This document shows, piece by piece, positions 1-8,109 of a DNA stretch of 20,653 nucleotides (within the stretch, counting starts at the first letter, position 1; every line of letters starts with the position of its first letter). Made by a program: the position numbers and the translations under genes. The stretch covers positions 1 to 20,653 of the forward strand of contig CAKMQH010000209.1 in assembly GCA_927911515.1 (NCBI GenBank), in the 5' to 3' direction. The notes beneath the pieces were generated by a model. It saw only the letters and a program-made list of their open reading frames with translations. It was not told the origin of the DNA and made no database searches. This stretch comes from an uncultured Neisseria sp. GTDB lineage: Bacteria > Pseudomonadota > Gammaproteobacteria > Burkholderiales > Neisseriaceae.

Positions 1-1156
1 CTCGAAGCCGGCCGTATGATTGTCGAAATCACCAAGCGCTATTACGAACAAAACGACGAAACCGTGCTGCCGCGCAGCATCGACCACCAAAAAAGCGTTT
101 GAAAACGCCATGACTATGGACATCGCCATGGGCGGCTCCACCAACACCATCCTGCACTTGCTCGCCGTCGCCAACGAAGCGGGCGTGGATTTCAAAATGG
201 CCGACATCGACCGCCTGAGCCGCGTCGTGCCCTGCATCTGCAAAACCGCGCCCAATAACCACGACTACTACATGGAAGATGTGCACCGCGCCGGCGGCAT
301 CTTCGCCATCCTGAAAGAACTGGACAAAGCAGGCAAACTGTACACCGACGTGTACACCATCCACGCGCCGACGCTGAAAGATGCGATTGAAAAATGGGAC
401 GTGACCAATCCTGAAAACACCCACGCCATCGAACGCTTCAAAGCCGCGCCCGGCGGCGTGCGCACCACCCAAGCGTTCTCGCAAAACCGCATGTGGAAAA
501 CCCTCGACCTCGACCGCGAAAAAGGCTGTATCCGCAACGTCGAACACGCCTACTCGCAAGACGGCGGTTTGGCAGTCTTGTTCGGCAACATCGCCGAACG
601 CGGCTGCGTGGTGAAAACCGCAGGCGTGGACGAGAGCATCCTCAAATTCACCGGCCGCGCCCGCGTGTTTGAAAGCCAAGAAGCCGCCGTCGAAGGCATT
701 TTGGGCAACCAAATCGTCGCCGGCGACATCGTCATCATCCGCTACGAAGGCCCGAAAGGCGGTCCGGGTATGCAGGAAATGCTGTATCCGACTTCCTATC
801 TGAAATCCAAAGGCCTCGGCAAAGCCTGCGCCCTGCTGACTGACGGACGCTTCTCTGGCGGCACATCAGGCCTCTCCATCGGCCACGCTTCGCCCGAAGC
901 GGCGGAAGGCGGCGCCATCGGCTTGGTGCACGAAGGCGATACGATTGAAATTGACATCCCCAACCGCAGCATCAACCTGAAAGTGTCCGACGAAGAACTC
1001 GCCGCCCGTCGTGCCGAAATGGAAGCACGCGGCAGCAAAGCGTGGAAACCGGAAAACCGCAACCGCTACGTCTCCGCCGCCCTGCGTGCCTACGGCGCGA
1101 TGGCGACTTCCGCCGACAAAGGCGCAGTGCGCGACGTATCGCAAATCGAACGCTAA
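1..1156 (+). CDS. ilvD: Dihydroxy-acid dehydratase, 3' part, one frameshift
   Basis: IlvD dehydrates 2,3-dihydroxy-3-methylbutanoate and -pentanoate to the 2-oxo acids that precede valine and isoleucine; the family carries an Fe-S cluster. The window opens inside the gene in frame 1 (LEAGRMIVEITKRYYEQND...). At about 82-85 there is one extra base (atcgacc where atcgcc is expected), and reading continues in frame 2 to the TAA at 1154-1156. Family motifs seen: AMGGSTNTILHLLA, VPCICK, and the C-terminal signature LLTDGRFSGGTSGLSIGH. About 385 codons are present of a family length near 615-620, so the first third lies outside the window. An ATG at 20 opens a frame but is out of frame with the 5' coding sequence and is not the real start. 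A DUS hairpin follows. Identity is secure; the frameshift is more likely a sequence error than a mutation. Confidence 0.93.
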
Positions 1157-1172
1157 AACAGTGCGGTAATAA

Positions 1173-1217
1173 AGATTTTCAGACGACCATACGGTATCGT
1201 AGGTCGTCTGAAAATCT
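1173..1217 (+). terminator. DUS inverted-repeat hairpin after ilvD
   Basis: AGATTTTCAGACGACC at 1173-1188 is complementary to GGTCGTCTGAAAATCT at 1202-1217, a 16-bp stem. The loop itself contains ACG/CGT. Each arm carries the uptake-sequence core. It lies 16 bases after the ilvD stop and before azoR. Inverted DUS pairs commonly act as terminators in Neisseria. There is no long T run, so termination strength is uncertain. Confidence 0.65.
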
Positions 1218-1253
1218 ATTATCGCTCCAACAATACCTAGAAAGGACGCTGAA

Positions 1254-1877
1254 ATGATTGACACCCTGATTATCAATGCACATCCTGATCCACATTCTAC
1301 TGCTTCCGCCACCAATCGCATGGTTGCCCACCTGTTGACCAAAATGTCTGCAGGCAGCGTGCAAACGGTCAATTTGGCAGAAGCAGATATTCAGCCTTTG
1401 GATAAGGCGGTGCTGGAAATGTTTACCGTTACCCTGTTTCAAGGGCAACAACCGAACGAGGAACAGGCTGCGCTGAAAGCTCGGCTGATGTCGGTAGTAA
1501 ACCAAGTCAAATCCGCCCGCCGCCTCGTTATCGCCTACCCCATGTATAACTTCGGCATTCCCGCCCTACTGAAAAACTGGCTGGACAATCTGGTTATACC
1601 CGGCGAAACCTTCCGCTACGGCGAAGACGGTACGCCGAAAGGTTTGATGGGCGAGCATAAAGTGCTGCTGTTGCAGGCCAGCGGCAGCGTTTATAGCGAA
1701 GGTCCGATGGCACAAATGGATTTCGCCTCAAGCTATTTGAAAACATTGCTTGGCGGCTTCTTGGGCTTTGCTTCCGTGGATATCGTTTACGCCGAAGGTA
1801 CGGCAGGCGACTGGGACGCCGCAGTCCAACGCGCCTGTGCAAAAATCGATGACGTATACGACCATTTTACCTCCTGA
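1254..1877 (+). CDS. azoR: FMN-dependent NADH:quinone/azo reductase
   Basis: A 207-residue flavodoxin-like protein of the AzoR (formerly AcpD) family. These cytosolic FMN enzymes reduce quinones and azo compounds by two-electron steps with NADH. The N-terminal phosphate loop INAHPDPHSTASATNRM (residues 7-23) and the flavin-contacting segment YPMYNFGIPALLKNWLD (95-111) are characteristic. Length matches the family (about 200). The ATG at 1254 is preceded by AAAGGA at 1241-1246. The frame is intact, unlike ilvD upstream. It appears to be a single-gene unit between two DUS hairpins. The physiological substrate cannot be read from the sequence; quinone detoxification is the usual proposal. Confidence 0.88.
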   Translation: MIDTLIINAHPDPHSTASATNRMVAHLLTKMSAGSVQTVNLAEADIQPLDKAVLEMFTVTLFQGQQPNEEQAALKARLMSVVNQVKSARRLVIAYPMYNFGIPALLKNWLDNLVIPGETFRYGEDGTPKGLMGEHKVLLLQASGSVYSEGPMAQMDFASSYLKTLLGGFLGFASVDIVYAEGTAGDWDAAVQRACAKIDDVYDHFTS

Positions 1878-1892
1878 CCATTTCAGCTAATC

Positions 1893-1923
1893 AAAGGTCG
1901 TCTGAAACTTTCAGACGACCTTT
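1893..1923 (+). terminator. DUS inverted-repeat terminator after azoR
   Basis: AAAGGTCGTCTGAAA (1893-1907) and TTTCAGACGACCTTT (1909-1923) form a nearly uninterrupted 15-bp dyad; the real loop is a few bases. Both arms contain the full 12-mer uptake sequence. It starts 15 bases after the azoR stop and ends in TTT, as expected of a rho-independent terminator built from two DUS. Confidence 0.8.
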
Positions 1924-1965
1924 ATACTTATACTGAGCAGTAGTCAGATTGTTAAAGAAACAGTC

Positions 1966-2006
1966 TTTCAGACAACCTCAAAGAAAACATTAAGGTCATC
2001 TGAAAA
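1966..2006. repeat. Degenerate DUS pair in the gap after azoR
   Basis: TTTCAGACAACCT (about 1966-1978) and AAGGTCATCTGAAAA (1992-2006) are mismatched inverted copies of the uptake sequence. The mismatches lie at different positions (G to A in each arm), so the pair has decayed. I see nothing else in 1924-2108; it separates azoR from the Rhs island. Confidence 0.5.
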
Positions 2007-2108
2007 GCAAAAACTGCGTGCGTACTTTGAAGCACAAACCCTATTTCAGAACTGAATGTTTGTGCAAGCTAGGACTTGCTGGCACTTTATGCAAATATAG
2101 CTCGCATT

Positions 2109-2435
2109 TTAAAGGCTATCCAACACTCGGATGCTATCCGTGTTCTTAGTAGTTAGTTTTTTTATATCAACTTCAAAAATACTAAGTTTCTTATTTTTAA
2201 TTGTATAGTCGTACATTTTTTTGTGGGTTTTGTCAAAAACATACCCTGTGTATGAGTCGGCTATCTTTTGATGTTCAATAAAATCCGTTATAAATAAATT
2301 ATCTTTTGATACATTTAACTCTATCAAAAGTTGTCTAAACACATCAGGAAATTCTATTGAAAAACTCTCTGTTAACTCTTTTATATCCTGAATAAAAATA
2401 TCATTTGGAATTTCATCCAATTCTATCGGCTTCAT
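2109..2435 (-). CDS. Putative immunity protein of the Rhs toxin tip
   Basis: A 108-residue acidic/lysine-rich soluble protein (starts MKPIELDEIPNDIF) with no signal peptide or membrane segment. I do not recognise its family. The gene is markedly A+T-rich compared with the rhs core. It starts 17 bases after the rhs stop on the same strand, with AAGGAG six bases before its ATG. In polymorphic toxin systems the small gene directly after the variable rhs tip encodes the cognate immunity protein, and size, base composition and position all fit. The assignment rests on context only. It appears intact, so it may still be made even though the rhs gene upstream is broken. Confidence 0.6.
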   Translation of the reverse strand: MKPIELDEIPNDIFIQDIKELTESFSIEFPDVFRQLLIELNVSKDNLFITDFIEHQKIADSYTGYVFDKTHKKMYDYTIKNKKLSIFEVDIKKLTTKNTDSIRVLDSL

Positions 2436-2441
2436 ATTGGA

Positions 2442-2447
2442 CTCCTT
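2442..2447 (-). promoter_or_regulatory. Ribosome binding site of the immunity gene
   Basis: AAGGAG on the minus strand, six bases before the ATG at 2433-2435 and just after the rhs stop codon (2453-2455). It supports the chosen start and independent translation of the immunity gene. Confidence 0.6.
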
Positions 2448-2452
2448 TAATT

Positions 2453-2655
2453 TTAAATAAATTTAAAAATATTAAATACTAAACAGTGTTTGCTCTTAAT
2501 TGAAGTTATACTGCGTCTCAGTATCCCTACTCTTCTCACTTCTCTCTCGCATCTACCGCACATTGGTTTTGTAGCTCCAATAGATTGAATTTTAGCTCCT
2601 CTTTTTTTTCGCCTCTCGTATAAGTTGACACTTAAGGGATCAATCCAAATCTGAA
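2453..2655 (-). other. Variable C-terminal tip of the rhs gene
   Basis: After the core sequence PNIQIWIDPL the protein diverges into about 59 lysine/arginine-rich residues, encoded by A+T-rich DNA. It contains GATKPMCGRCEREV and ends LVFNIFKFI. The KPMCGRC piece resembles the C-x-x-C half of the zinc site of toxin deaminases of the cytidine-deaminase fold. No His/Cys-x-Glu half is present upstream, and the tip is much shorter than typical toxin domains (usually around 100 or more residues). It is therefore probably a remnant joined directly to the core. The deaminase link is inference from one motif. Confidence 0.4.
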
Positions 2656-3360
2656 TATTAGGCACAAACCAATAAAAATTCTCCCCACCCAACAACCCAA
2701 TCGGATTCTGGTTCACAAACCGCCCGGTCTCAGGTCCGTAATACCGCATCAGGTTGTAATGCAGCCCGGTCTCTTCATCATAATACTGGTTTTGCAATCT
2801 GAACGGCTGATGCGCATCCTTATAAACCCGCCCGTCCTTTTTCAGACGGCCCCAAGCGGTGTATTCGCCGTACCACAACAGATTGCCGTGGATATCGGTC
2901 ATCTCTTTCGGGATGCCGATTTGGTCGTTGTGGAAATAGGCGAGGTATTGCGCTTCGTCTTGATTGTTGCGGAAGACTTGGGCTAAAGGTTCGTAGCTGT
3001 CTTGGTCGGTGTAGATATAGGTGTAGTTTCCTTTGTAGGTGTACTCCTGGAGTAATCGCGTTCCGTCCCAGACGAAGTGGGTGCGTTTCGGGTCGGTACT
3101 CGTCCAGGCGAGTTTGTCTTTTCTTTCCTTACTCAGTCTTCGTCCGAACGGGTCGTAGGCGTATGTCTAGATTTCGGTATTGCCCGCTGCTTTTTTGATT
3201 TCGGCGCGGACGAGTTGGTTTTCTAAATCGTATTGGTAATATTGGTTTTCGCCATTGGGCAGCTGGCGGTAGATCAAATTGCCCAATGCGTCGTAGTTGT
3301 ATTCGATGCCGTTGTATTCTTTGAGGCGGTTTCCGCTGGTAAGGTTGAGGTTGGCAGGTG

Positions 3361-3445
3361 ATTTCAGACGACCTTGAGTTTGGGGGCCGTCTGAAATCGG
3401 AGCGGTCGTTTTGCCCTCTCCCCGCCCCCTCCCACGGGAGAGGGA
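3361..3445. repeat. Hairpin-forming repeat insert in the rhs core
   Basis: Two dyads lie side by side inside the rhs reading frame. The first is a DUS (TTCAGACGACCT, 3363-3374) facing a canonical GCCGTCTGAA (3386-3395). The second is CCCTCTCCC (3414-3422) facing GGGAGAGGG (3436-3444) across a C-rich spacer. They fall in the loop between the YD strands ending FAFDPAHNILD and those beginning LNLTSGNRLKEYNG. The material looks like intergenic repeat DNA captured in a coding loop, and the frame is lost within or next to it. Confidence 0.6.
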
Positions 3446-5984
3446 GTAGATGTTGGGATGTCGAGGATGTTGTGGGCGGGGTCGAAGGCGAAGGTTTCGC
3501 TGCGGCCGGTTTGGCTGTTGCGGGCTTCCTGAATGCGTCCGATTTTGTCGTAGACGTAATGGAGGACGCCGCTTCTTTGGTCGGCGCTTTGGATCAGGTT
3601 GCCGGCTTTGTCGTAGGTGTAGCGGCGGTTGACGGCGCCGCCAGCCAGCGGGTTTTGTTTACCGTGATGCGTTTGTGTGCCGCTCCAGACGGTACGCTGG
3701 CTTTTCAGACAACCCATGGGGTCGTAGTCGTACAGGCTGCTGATGCTGCCCTGTGTCCTTTGGATTTCGCGGTGCAGTTTGTCGCGTTCGATGTCGCTGA
3801 TGACTTCGCCGTCTAGGCTGATTTGGTGCAGGTGTCCGCTGCCGTAGTAGAGGTAATCGATATGGCGGCCGTCGGGCAGGATGGTGCGGATGCGGTTGCC
3901 CAGCGGGTCGTATCGGTAGCCTACGGTGGCGCTTTGGCCGTTGTGGACGGTGGTTTCGCCGATGAGGCGGTCGAGTTCGTCGTAGGCGAGTTCGACGCTG
4001 CTGTGTTGGTTGCGGGCTTTGGTCAGGTTGCCGGTAATGGGGTCGTAGTCGAAACGGGTGCGGCTGATGCCGTCGTCTTTGCTTTGTCCGTTTTTGTGGG
4101 ACACCTTGCGGCTTTGTTTTTCGATCAGTTGACCGAGGATGTTACGTTTGAACCGGTGGATGTGCCAAGTTTCGGGACGGTCTTTCAGACGACCTTGATC
4201 GGTGCTTTGGCCGTATTCGGTCTGTTGAACCAGTTGTCCGGCGGCATCGTAGCCGTAGGCGGTGATTTTGCCGTCCCAGCCGGTTTCTTGGATCAGGTTG
4301 TCGGTCGGATCGTAATCGAGACGGTAGGTTTCGCCGTTTTCGTTGGTGAGGACGGTCAGACGGCGGGCTTTGTCGTAGGCGTAGGCGAAGGTATGGCCCA
4401 GCGCGTTGGTGCGTTTGAGCGGCAATCCGTCCACTGCGAGTTCGTAGGCGGTTTTGGCACCGAGTCCGTCGATGTGGGCGTCAGTCGGTTGAGGCGGTCG
4501 TATTCGAAGGTTTCGTGACTGCCGTCGGGATAGTCGGTACGGACGGGGTTGCCCGCTGCGTCGTAGTGGTGGCGGGTGTATGGCCCAGCGCATCGGTAAC
4601 GGTTTCGAGATCGCCGTATTCGGTGTAACCGAAACGGGTAGTTTCGCCGGTACAGTCGGTAAAACAGACGAGCTGGTCGAGGGTGTCGTAGTGTAGGTGT
4701 CGGTTTTTGCCTAAGGCGTCGGTAATGGTTTCGGGCAGCCATCGGGCGTTGTAGCCGTAGCTTGTAGTGTAACCGGCGGGGTCGGTGATGCTGATGAGGT
4801 TGCCGCGTTTGTCGTAATCGTAGGCGGTAATCCTGCCTGCGGGATCGTTGACGGCAACCGGCAGGTTGAGGGTTTCGTGGTAGTCGATTTGGGTGCTGCT
4901 GCCGTCCGGCGCGGTGATGGCGATGACGTTGCCTTCGGTATCGTAGAGATAGCGGGTTTCGCGTCCGAGCGGGTCGCGTTCTACGGTAATGCGGCCGTAG
5001 CTGTCGCGTTCGCTGTCGCTGCGTTGTCCGTCGGCGTCGATGCGGTAAATGAGTTCTTGGTTTTCGTCGAAACCGTACACTTCCGTCCGCCCCAATGCGT
5101 CGGTAACGACGGTATGGCCTTTGCGGTAGTCGAACGTCCATTCTTCGCCGAGGTTGTTGCTGCTTTTAAGCACTTTGCCGTCGGTGTCGTAACGGTCGTA
5201 TTCGTAGCGGGATACCAGTCCGTCGGGCTGGCTGTGTTCGACCATGATGTGGTTGCGGTAGGCGAAACCGCGCAGTTTTTTGCCGTCGCGTCCGTAAACG
5301 GCGGTCAAATCGCCGTAGCCGTCGTAGTCGTAGCGCACCAATTCCTTGCCGTTGAAGGTGATGGAGGTGAGGCGGTTGACGTAGAAACGTTCGTCTTCGG
5401 AAACGAAGACGTCCCGTTCCCCGGCCGGGTCGAAGTCGGGATCGTTGTCGTTCAGACGGATGGAGGAGAATACAGGTTGGAAGTGTCGACCGCTGCCGTC
5501 GTAAATGCTGTGCGGCAGCCCGTTGTCGTCGTAGCAGAGGCGGATATGGCGACCGTTGCGGTCGAGTTGGGCGACCAGCTGGTAAATGCCGCAGCCGGAA
5601 TCGACTTCGGCAAACAGCAGCCGTGCGCCGCCGTCGGTGGAGGCGATTTGGTAGAGGTCGTCTGAAATCTGTGAAAAGAAGATTTGTTCGTAAGGATCGA
5701 AATAGGCATCATCCAGACCGTAGGGATCTTCTTCGGCGGAAGCAGGTCTTGGGGTAGCCTCTTCTTCATATAAATCGTCTTCATCGTCGTCCGCTGCGAA
5801 ATAAGGCTCGTCCGCTTCGTCGCTGATATCCGGCAACGGAATTTCCCTGCCCTGCTCATCAATATAAAGGAAACCGTCGGCAGTGCGGACAAGACGCATA
5901 GAGAACGGCAGCGACCAACCCTGCCCCAGCCAGCCGTTGCCTATCTGGTCGGAATAGTAGCTGCGCTGCCAAATCAGTACAGCA

Positions 5985-7182
5985 ACGAGGTGCAGGTTGA
6001 AACCATCGTCCGCCCCGACGGTGCCATCCTGCATTTCGACTATGACGACTGCTACCGTCTGATCCGTAAAAGCGATGCGGAAAGCCGTTATGACGGCTAT
6101 ACCTACGACGAAGCGGCCAACCTGCTGACCCATACCGACCCGCTGAAACATACCACCCGTTTCGAATACGCCGACAACGGTCTGTTGCTGTCGGTAACCG
6201 ATCCCAACGGCAGCAGTACCGCCTATCACTATAATCAAAACCGCCAGCCCGATCTCATTACCGACTGCTCCGGTTACGAAACCAAACTGGCCTACACCCC
6301 CGAAGGACAGCTGGCGCGTATGACCGATGCGCTGGGACAGCACACCGAATACCACTACGACGCCGACCAAAACCTCACCCTCGCCCTCTATCCCGACGGC
6401 AGCAAAGAGACCTTCGGCTACGATGCCGCAGGTCGTCTGAAAACCCATACCGACGGCGAAGGCCATACCACTTCCTACGAATACGGCCAAGACGGTTTGC
6501 CGACCCGACGCACCAATGCCTTGGGCCACACCTTCGGCTACCATTACGACAAAGCCCGCCGCCTGGTCGGTCTCACCAATGAAAACGGTGCGCGCTACCG
6601 TTTTGCCTACGACGCCCTCGACCGCCTGATTGCCGAAAGCGGCTTCGACCATAAGCTCACCGGCTACCGCTACAACGCCGGCAACGAGCTGGTCGAACAG
6701 CGCGAATTCGGCGACGACGCCTCCCTCGCCGCCAAACTGATGGCGCAGCTGGGCGGACAGCCCGTCCCTAAAAAGGACGCCGCCCCGCTTTCAGACGACC
6801 TCGACAGCCAAACCCCGCTTCGGATTACCGAGTTCAAACGCGATATATTGGGACGCTTAATCCACACCCTTGCCCGCGATAACGACCAAGTTCAGGAAAC
6901 CGCTTACCAATACGACTTGGACGGCAACCTCGTCCGCGCCGCCAACCGCCACAGCATCACCTGCTTCGACTACAACGAAAACGGCCAACTCATCGCCCAG
7001 CACCAATGGAAGGTACCGAGCAAGGAAGAAAACGCCCGAAACGGCCTGCCCGAAACCGACTGGCGCGATGCGCAGTACGACATGCCGTACCTGCCCGTCA
7101 CCGAAACCGTCCGCTACCGCTACGACTTCAACAGCAACCGTCCTGCCCGACAACAGACCAACGGTAAGGCAGAACAGATAAT
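5985..7182 (+). pseudogene. Second Rhs core fragment, opposite orientation
   Basis: About 395 codons of YD-repeat sequence are open on the plus strand, starting in mid-core (VETIVRPDGAILHFDYDD) and including YDGYTYDEAANLLTHTDP, KETFGYDAAGRLKTHTDGEG and FKRDILGRLIHTLARDNDQ. It is clearly paralogous to the minus-strand copy (both have RTNALGHTF followed by YDKARRL and LTNENG) but diverged, so it is not a recent duplicate. It has no N-terminal domain, no core-end motif and no toxin tip. After about 7165 the sequence runs into a transposase tail. A GTG at 5990 opens the frame, but I see no convincing ribosome site. It contains two DUS (6430-6441 and 6790-6801) encoding GRLKT and SDDL. Likely a non-functional remnant or a donor for recombination. 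Confidence 0.8.
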
Positions 7183-7356
7183 CTGCACTTTGATGGAGTG
7201 TAACATAGCAAGTTTCCGTTTAGGGATTCGGAACACCAGCAAAAGGAGTTGTACCGCTTTGTGAATTTTTATAATATGGTAAATCCTCATAAAAGCTTGA
7301 AGGATGATACGCCTTTTGAGGTCTTATAGGCTTATGTTTCTCAACCTGTTGTGTAA
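7183..7356 (+). pseudogene. Integrase-type (DDE) transposase, C-terminal remnant
   Basis: In the frame beginning CTG at 7183 the sequence reads LHFDGV, stop, HSKFPFRDSEHQQKELYRF, then VNFYNMVNPHKSLKDDTPFEVL, stop, AYVSQPVV, stop. The YNMVNPHKSL...TPFE pattern is the usual C-terminal end of retroviral-integrase-like transposases. In-frame stops at 7201-7203 and 7327-7329 show decay. The N-terminal and catalytic parts are absent, cut off where the rhs fragment ends. I cannot name the IS family with confidence. Confidence 0.6.
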
Positions 7357-7388
7357 ACAACGTGGTGATTTCTTACAAGTAATATAAT

Positions 7389-7694
7389 ATGTTGAAATTA
7401 TTTATCTCATCGTTTTTAAACCTATTATTTATTTTATGCTTAACCAAAGAACTGAAAGGGTTTATTAGCCTTATTTTAAATATTTATAATGGAAATATAA
7501 GCAATTACATCTTAGGAATGGTAGAGATTTTATTATATTACTTATTAAGTTTAAGTATTGTTTTGTTATCAAAATACTTATCATCATTGATAACAAAAAG
7601 CCAAACCATTAAATTATTATTATTTATTATAATTTGCTTGTTTTTAGATATAATAGCGTGCTTATTTATATTTAGATTCTTCTTTATAACCTAA
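7389..7694 (+). CDS. Small hydrophobic membrane protein, possible orphan immunity protein
   Basis: A 101-residue, very hydrophobic protein from strikingly A+T-rich DNA. Three likely membrane segments: about residues 3-30 (the N-terminal part interrupted by TKELKG), 40-63 and 74-100. The remainder is Lys/Ser-rich. No family is recognised and the ribosome site before the ATG is weak. It lies downstream of the plus-strand rhs fragment, where an immunity gene would be expected, but the toxin tip is missing and transposase tails lie on both sides. Immunity to a membrane-acting Rhs toxin is a reasonable guess from context and composition, not from homology. It could instead be a non-functional open frame in A+T-rich DNA. 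Confidence 0.5.
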   Translation: MLKLFISSFLNLLFILCLTKELKGFISLILNIYNGNISNYILGMVEILLYYLLSLSIVLLSKYLSSLITKSQTIKLLLFIIICLFLDIIACLFIFRFFFIT

Positions 7695-7732
7695 TAGTAG
7701 CTGTAGATTAGCTCGAGACCCAACAAACACCG

Positions 7733-7744
7733 AGGTCGTCTGAA
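7733..7744 (+). repeat. DNA uptake sequence (DUS)
   Basis: Exact AGGTCGTCTGAA. Together with the copy at 7980-7991 in the opposite orientation it brackets the IS3-type transposase remnant. Confidence 0.85.
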
Positions 7745-7936
7745 AATCTTGGACTGCATTTTGTGAGCTCCCAGCCGCCAATTCACAACCCCAAAGCCAC
7801 AGATGAATTGATGGTGGACGACTTAATGAAACAGATAGACGAGTATATGGACTACTACAACCGGGAGCGTTGCGGTTTGAAATTGAAAAAGCTGAATCCT
7901 GTCGCATAGTGAACCCAGCTTACACAGGGCACCTGA
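7745..7936 (+). pseudogene. IS3-family transposase, C-terminal remnant
   Basis: The frame reads SSQPPIHNPKATDELMVDD, then LMKQIDEYMDYYNRERCGLK, LKKLNPVA, two stops (7907-7912), then TQLTQGT and a stop at 7934-7936. The pattern of a Y-Y-N-x-x-R motif followed by L-x-P-V-A-Y-R is the C-terminal end of IS3-family (OrfB-type) transposases; here the two codons after A are stops. Downstream, the sequence to about 7977 (TTTGGGGTGCAGTTTAA) resembles the terminal inverted repeat of such elements. No left end or catalytic core is present. Confidence 0.65.
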
Positions 7937-7979
7937 ATAGGCTTTTATGTGTGTTCAAGATTTGGGGTGCAGTTTAATT

Positions 7980-7991
7980 TTCAGACGACCT
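7980..7991 (-). repeat. DNA uptake sequence (DUS)
   Basis: Exact TTCAGACGACCT on the plus strand, at the right edge of the IS3 remnant. From here to 8109 I see nothing else; it is the downstream gap of the DUF815 gene. Confidence 0.85.
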
Positions 7992-8109
7992 TTTGAACTA
8001 TGGCAATTTAAAGCGATGTTATCGGAAGATAAATGAAACTGACCGAAAAAGCTTTACCTACCCTTACCCTCTCGCAGATTTCAGTACGGCAGGCATATTT
8101 CTGAAAGCC

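Larger units (their letters stand above)
2453..5980 (-). pseudogene. Rhs/YD-repeat polymorphic toxin, 5'-truncated and broken
   Basis: Rhs proteins form a YD-repeat shell around a C-terminal toxin and act in contact-dependent competition. Reading down from 5980: IWQRSYYSDQIGNGWLGQGW, a D/E-rich stretch, many YD-type repeats (YDYDGYGDLTAVYG, RDPLGRETRYLYD), the core end FHNDQIGIPKEMTD, YGEYTAWGRL and ETGLHYNLMRYYGPETGRF, then a short divergent tip. The reading frame changes near 4577-4581 and 4484 (one base missing at each) and between about 3397 and 3437. A TAG at 3167-3169 replaces the Trp expected in EIWTYAYD. The N-terminal region before IWQRSYYSD is missing because the sequence switches to an oppositely oriented rhs fragment at about 5978-5990. 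Small shifts could be sequence errors as elsewhere in the window, but the truncation and the stop suggest true decay. Confidence 0.85.

Noticed and set aside
20..1156. Complete gene starting at ATG 20
   Set aside because: The first 22 or so residues (MSKSPSAITNK...) come from a shifted frame of ilvD. True IlvD sequence is read in frame 1 up to about 82, so this is one gene with an extra base.
1893..1923. CRISPR-like or IS-end interpretation of the repeated TTCAGACGACC elements
   Set aside because: The units are single or paired in inverted orientation, scattered, and match the neisserial DNA uptake sequence; there is no regular spacing or spacer array.
4481..6652. A 723-residue fusion protein on the minus strand
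   Set aside because: The first 220 or so residues are only the antisense of the plus-strand rhs fragment (Val/Gly-rich, no YD repeats). Real rhs sequence begins at about 5980.
7389..7694. Reading the hydrophobic 101-residue frame as part of an insertion sequence
   Set aside because: It lies outside both transposase tails, is far more A+T-rich than either, and has no transposase or helix-turn-helix motif.
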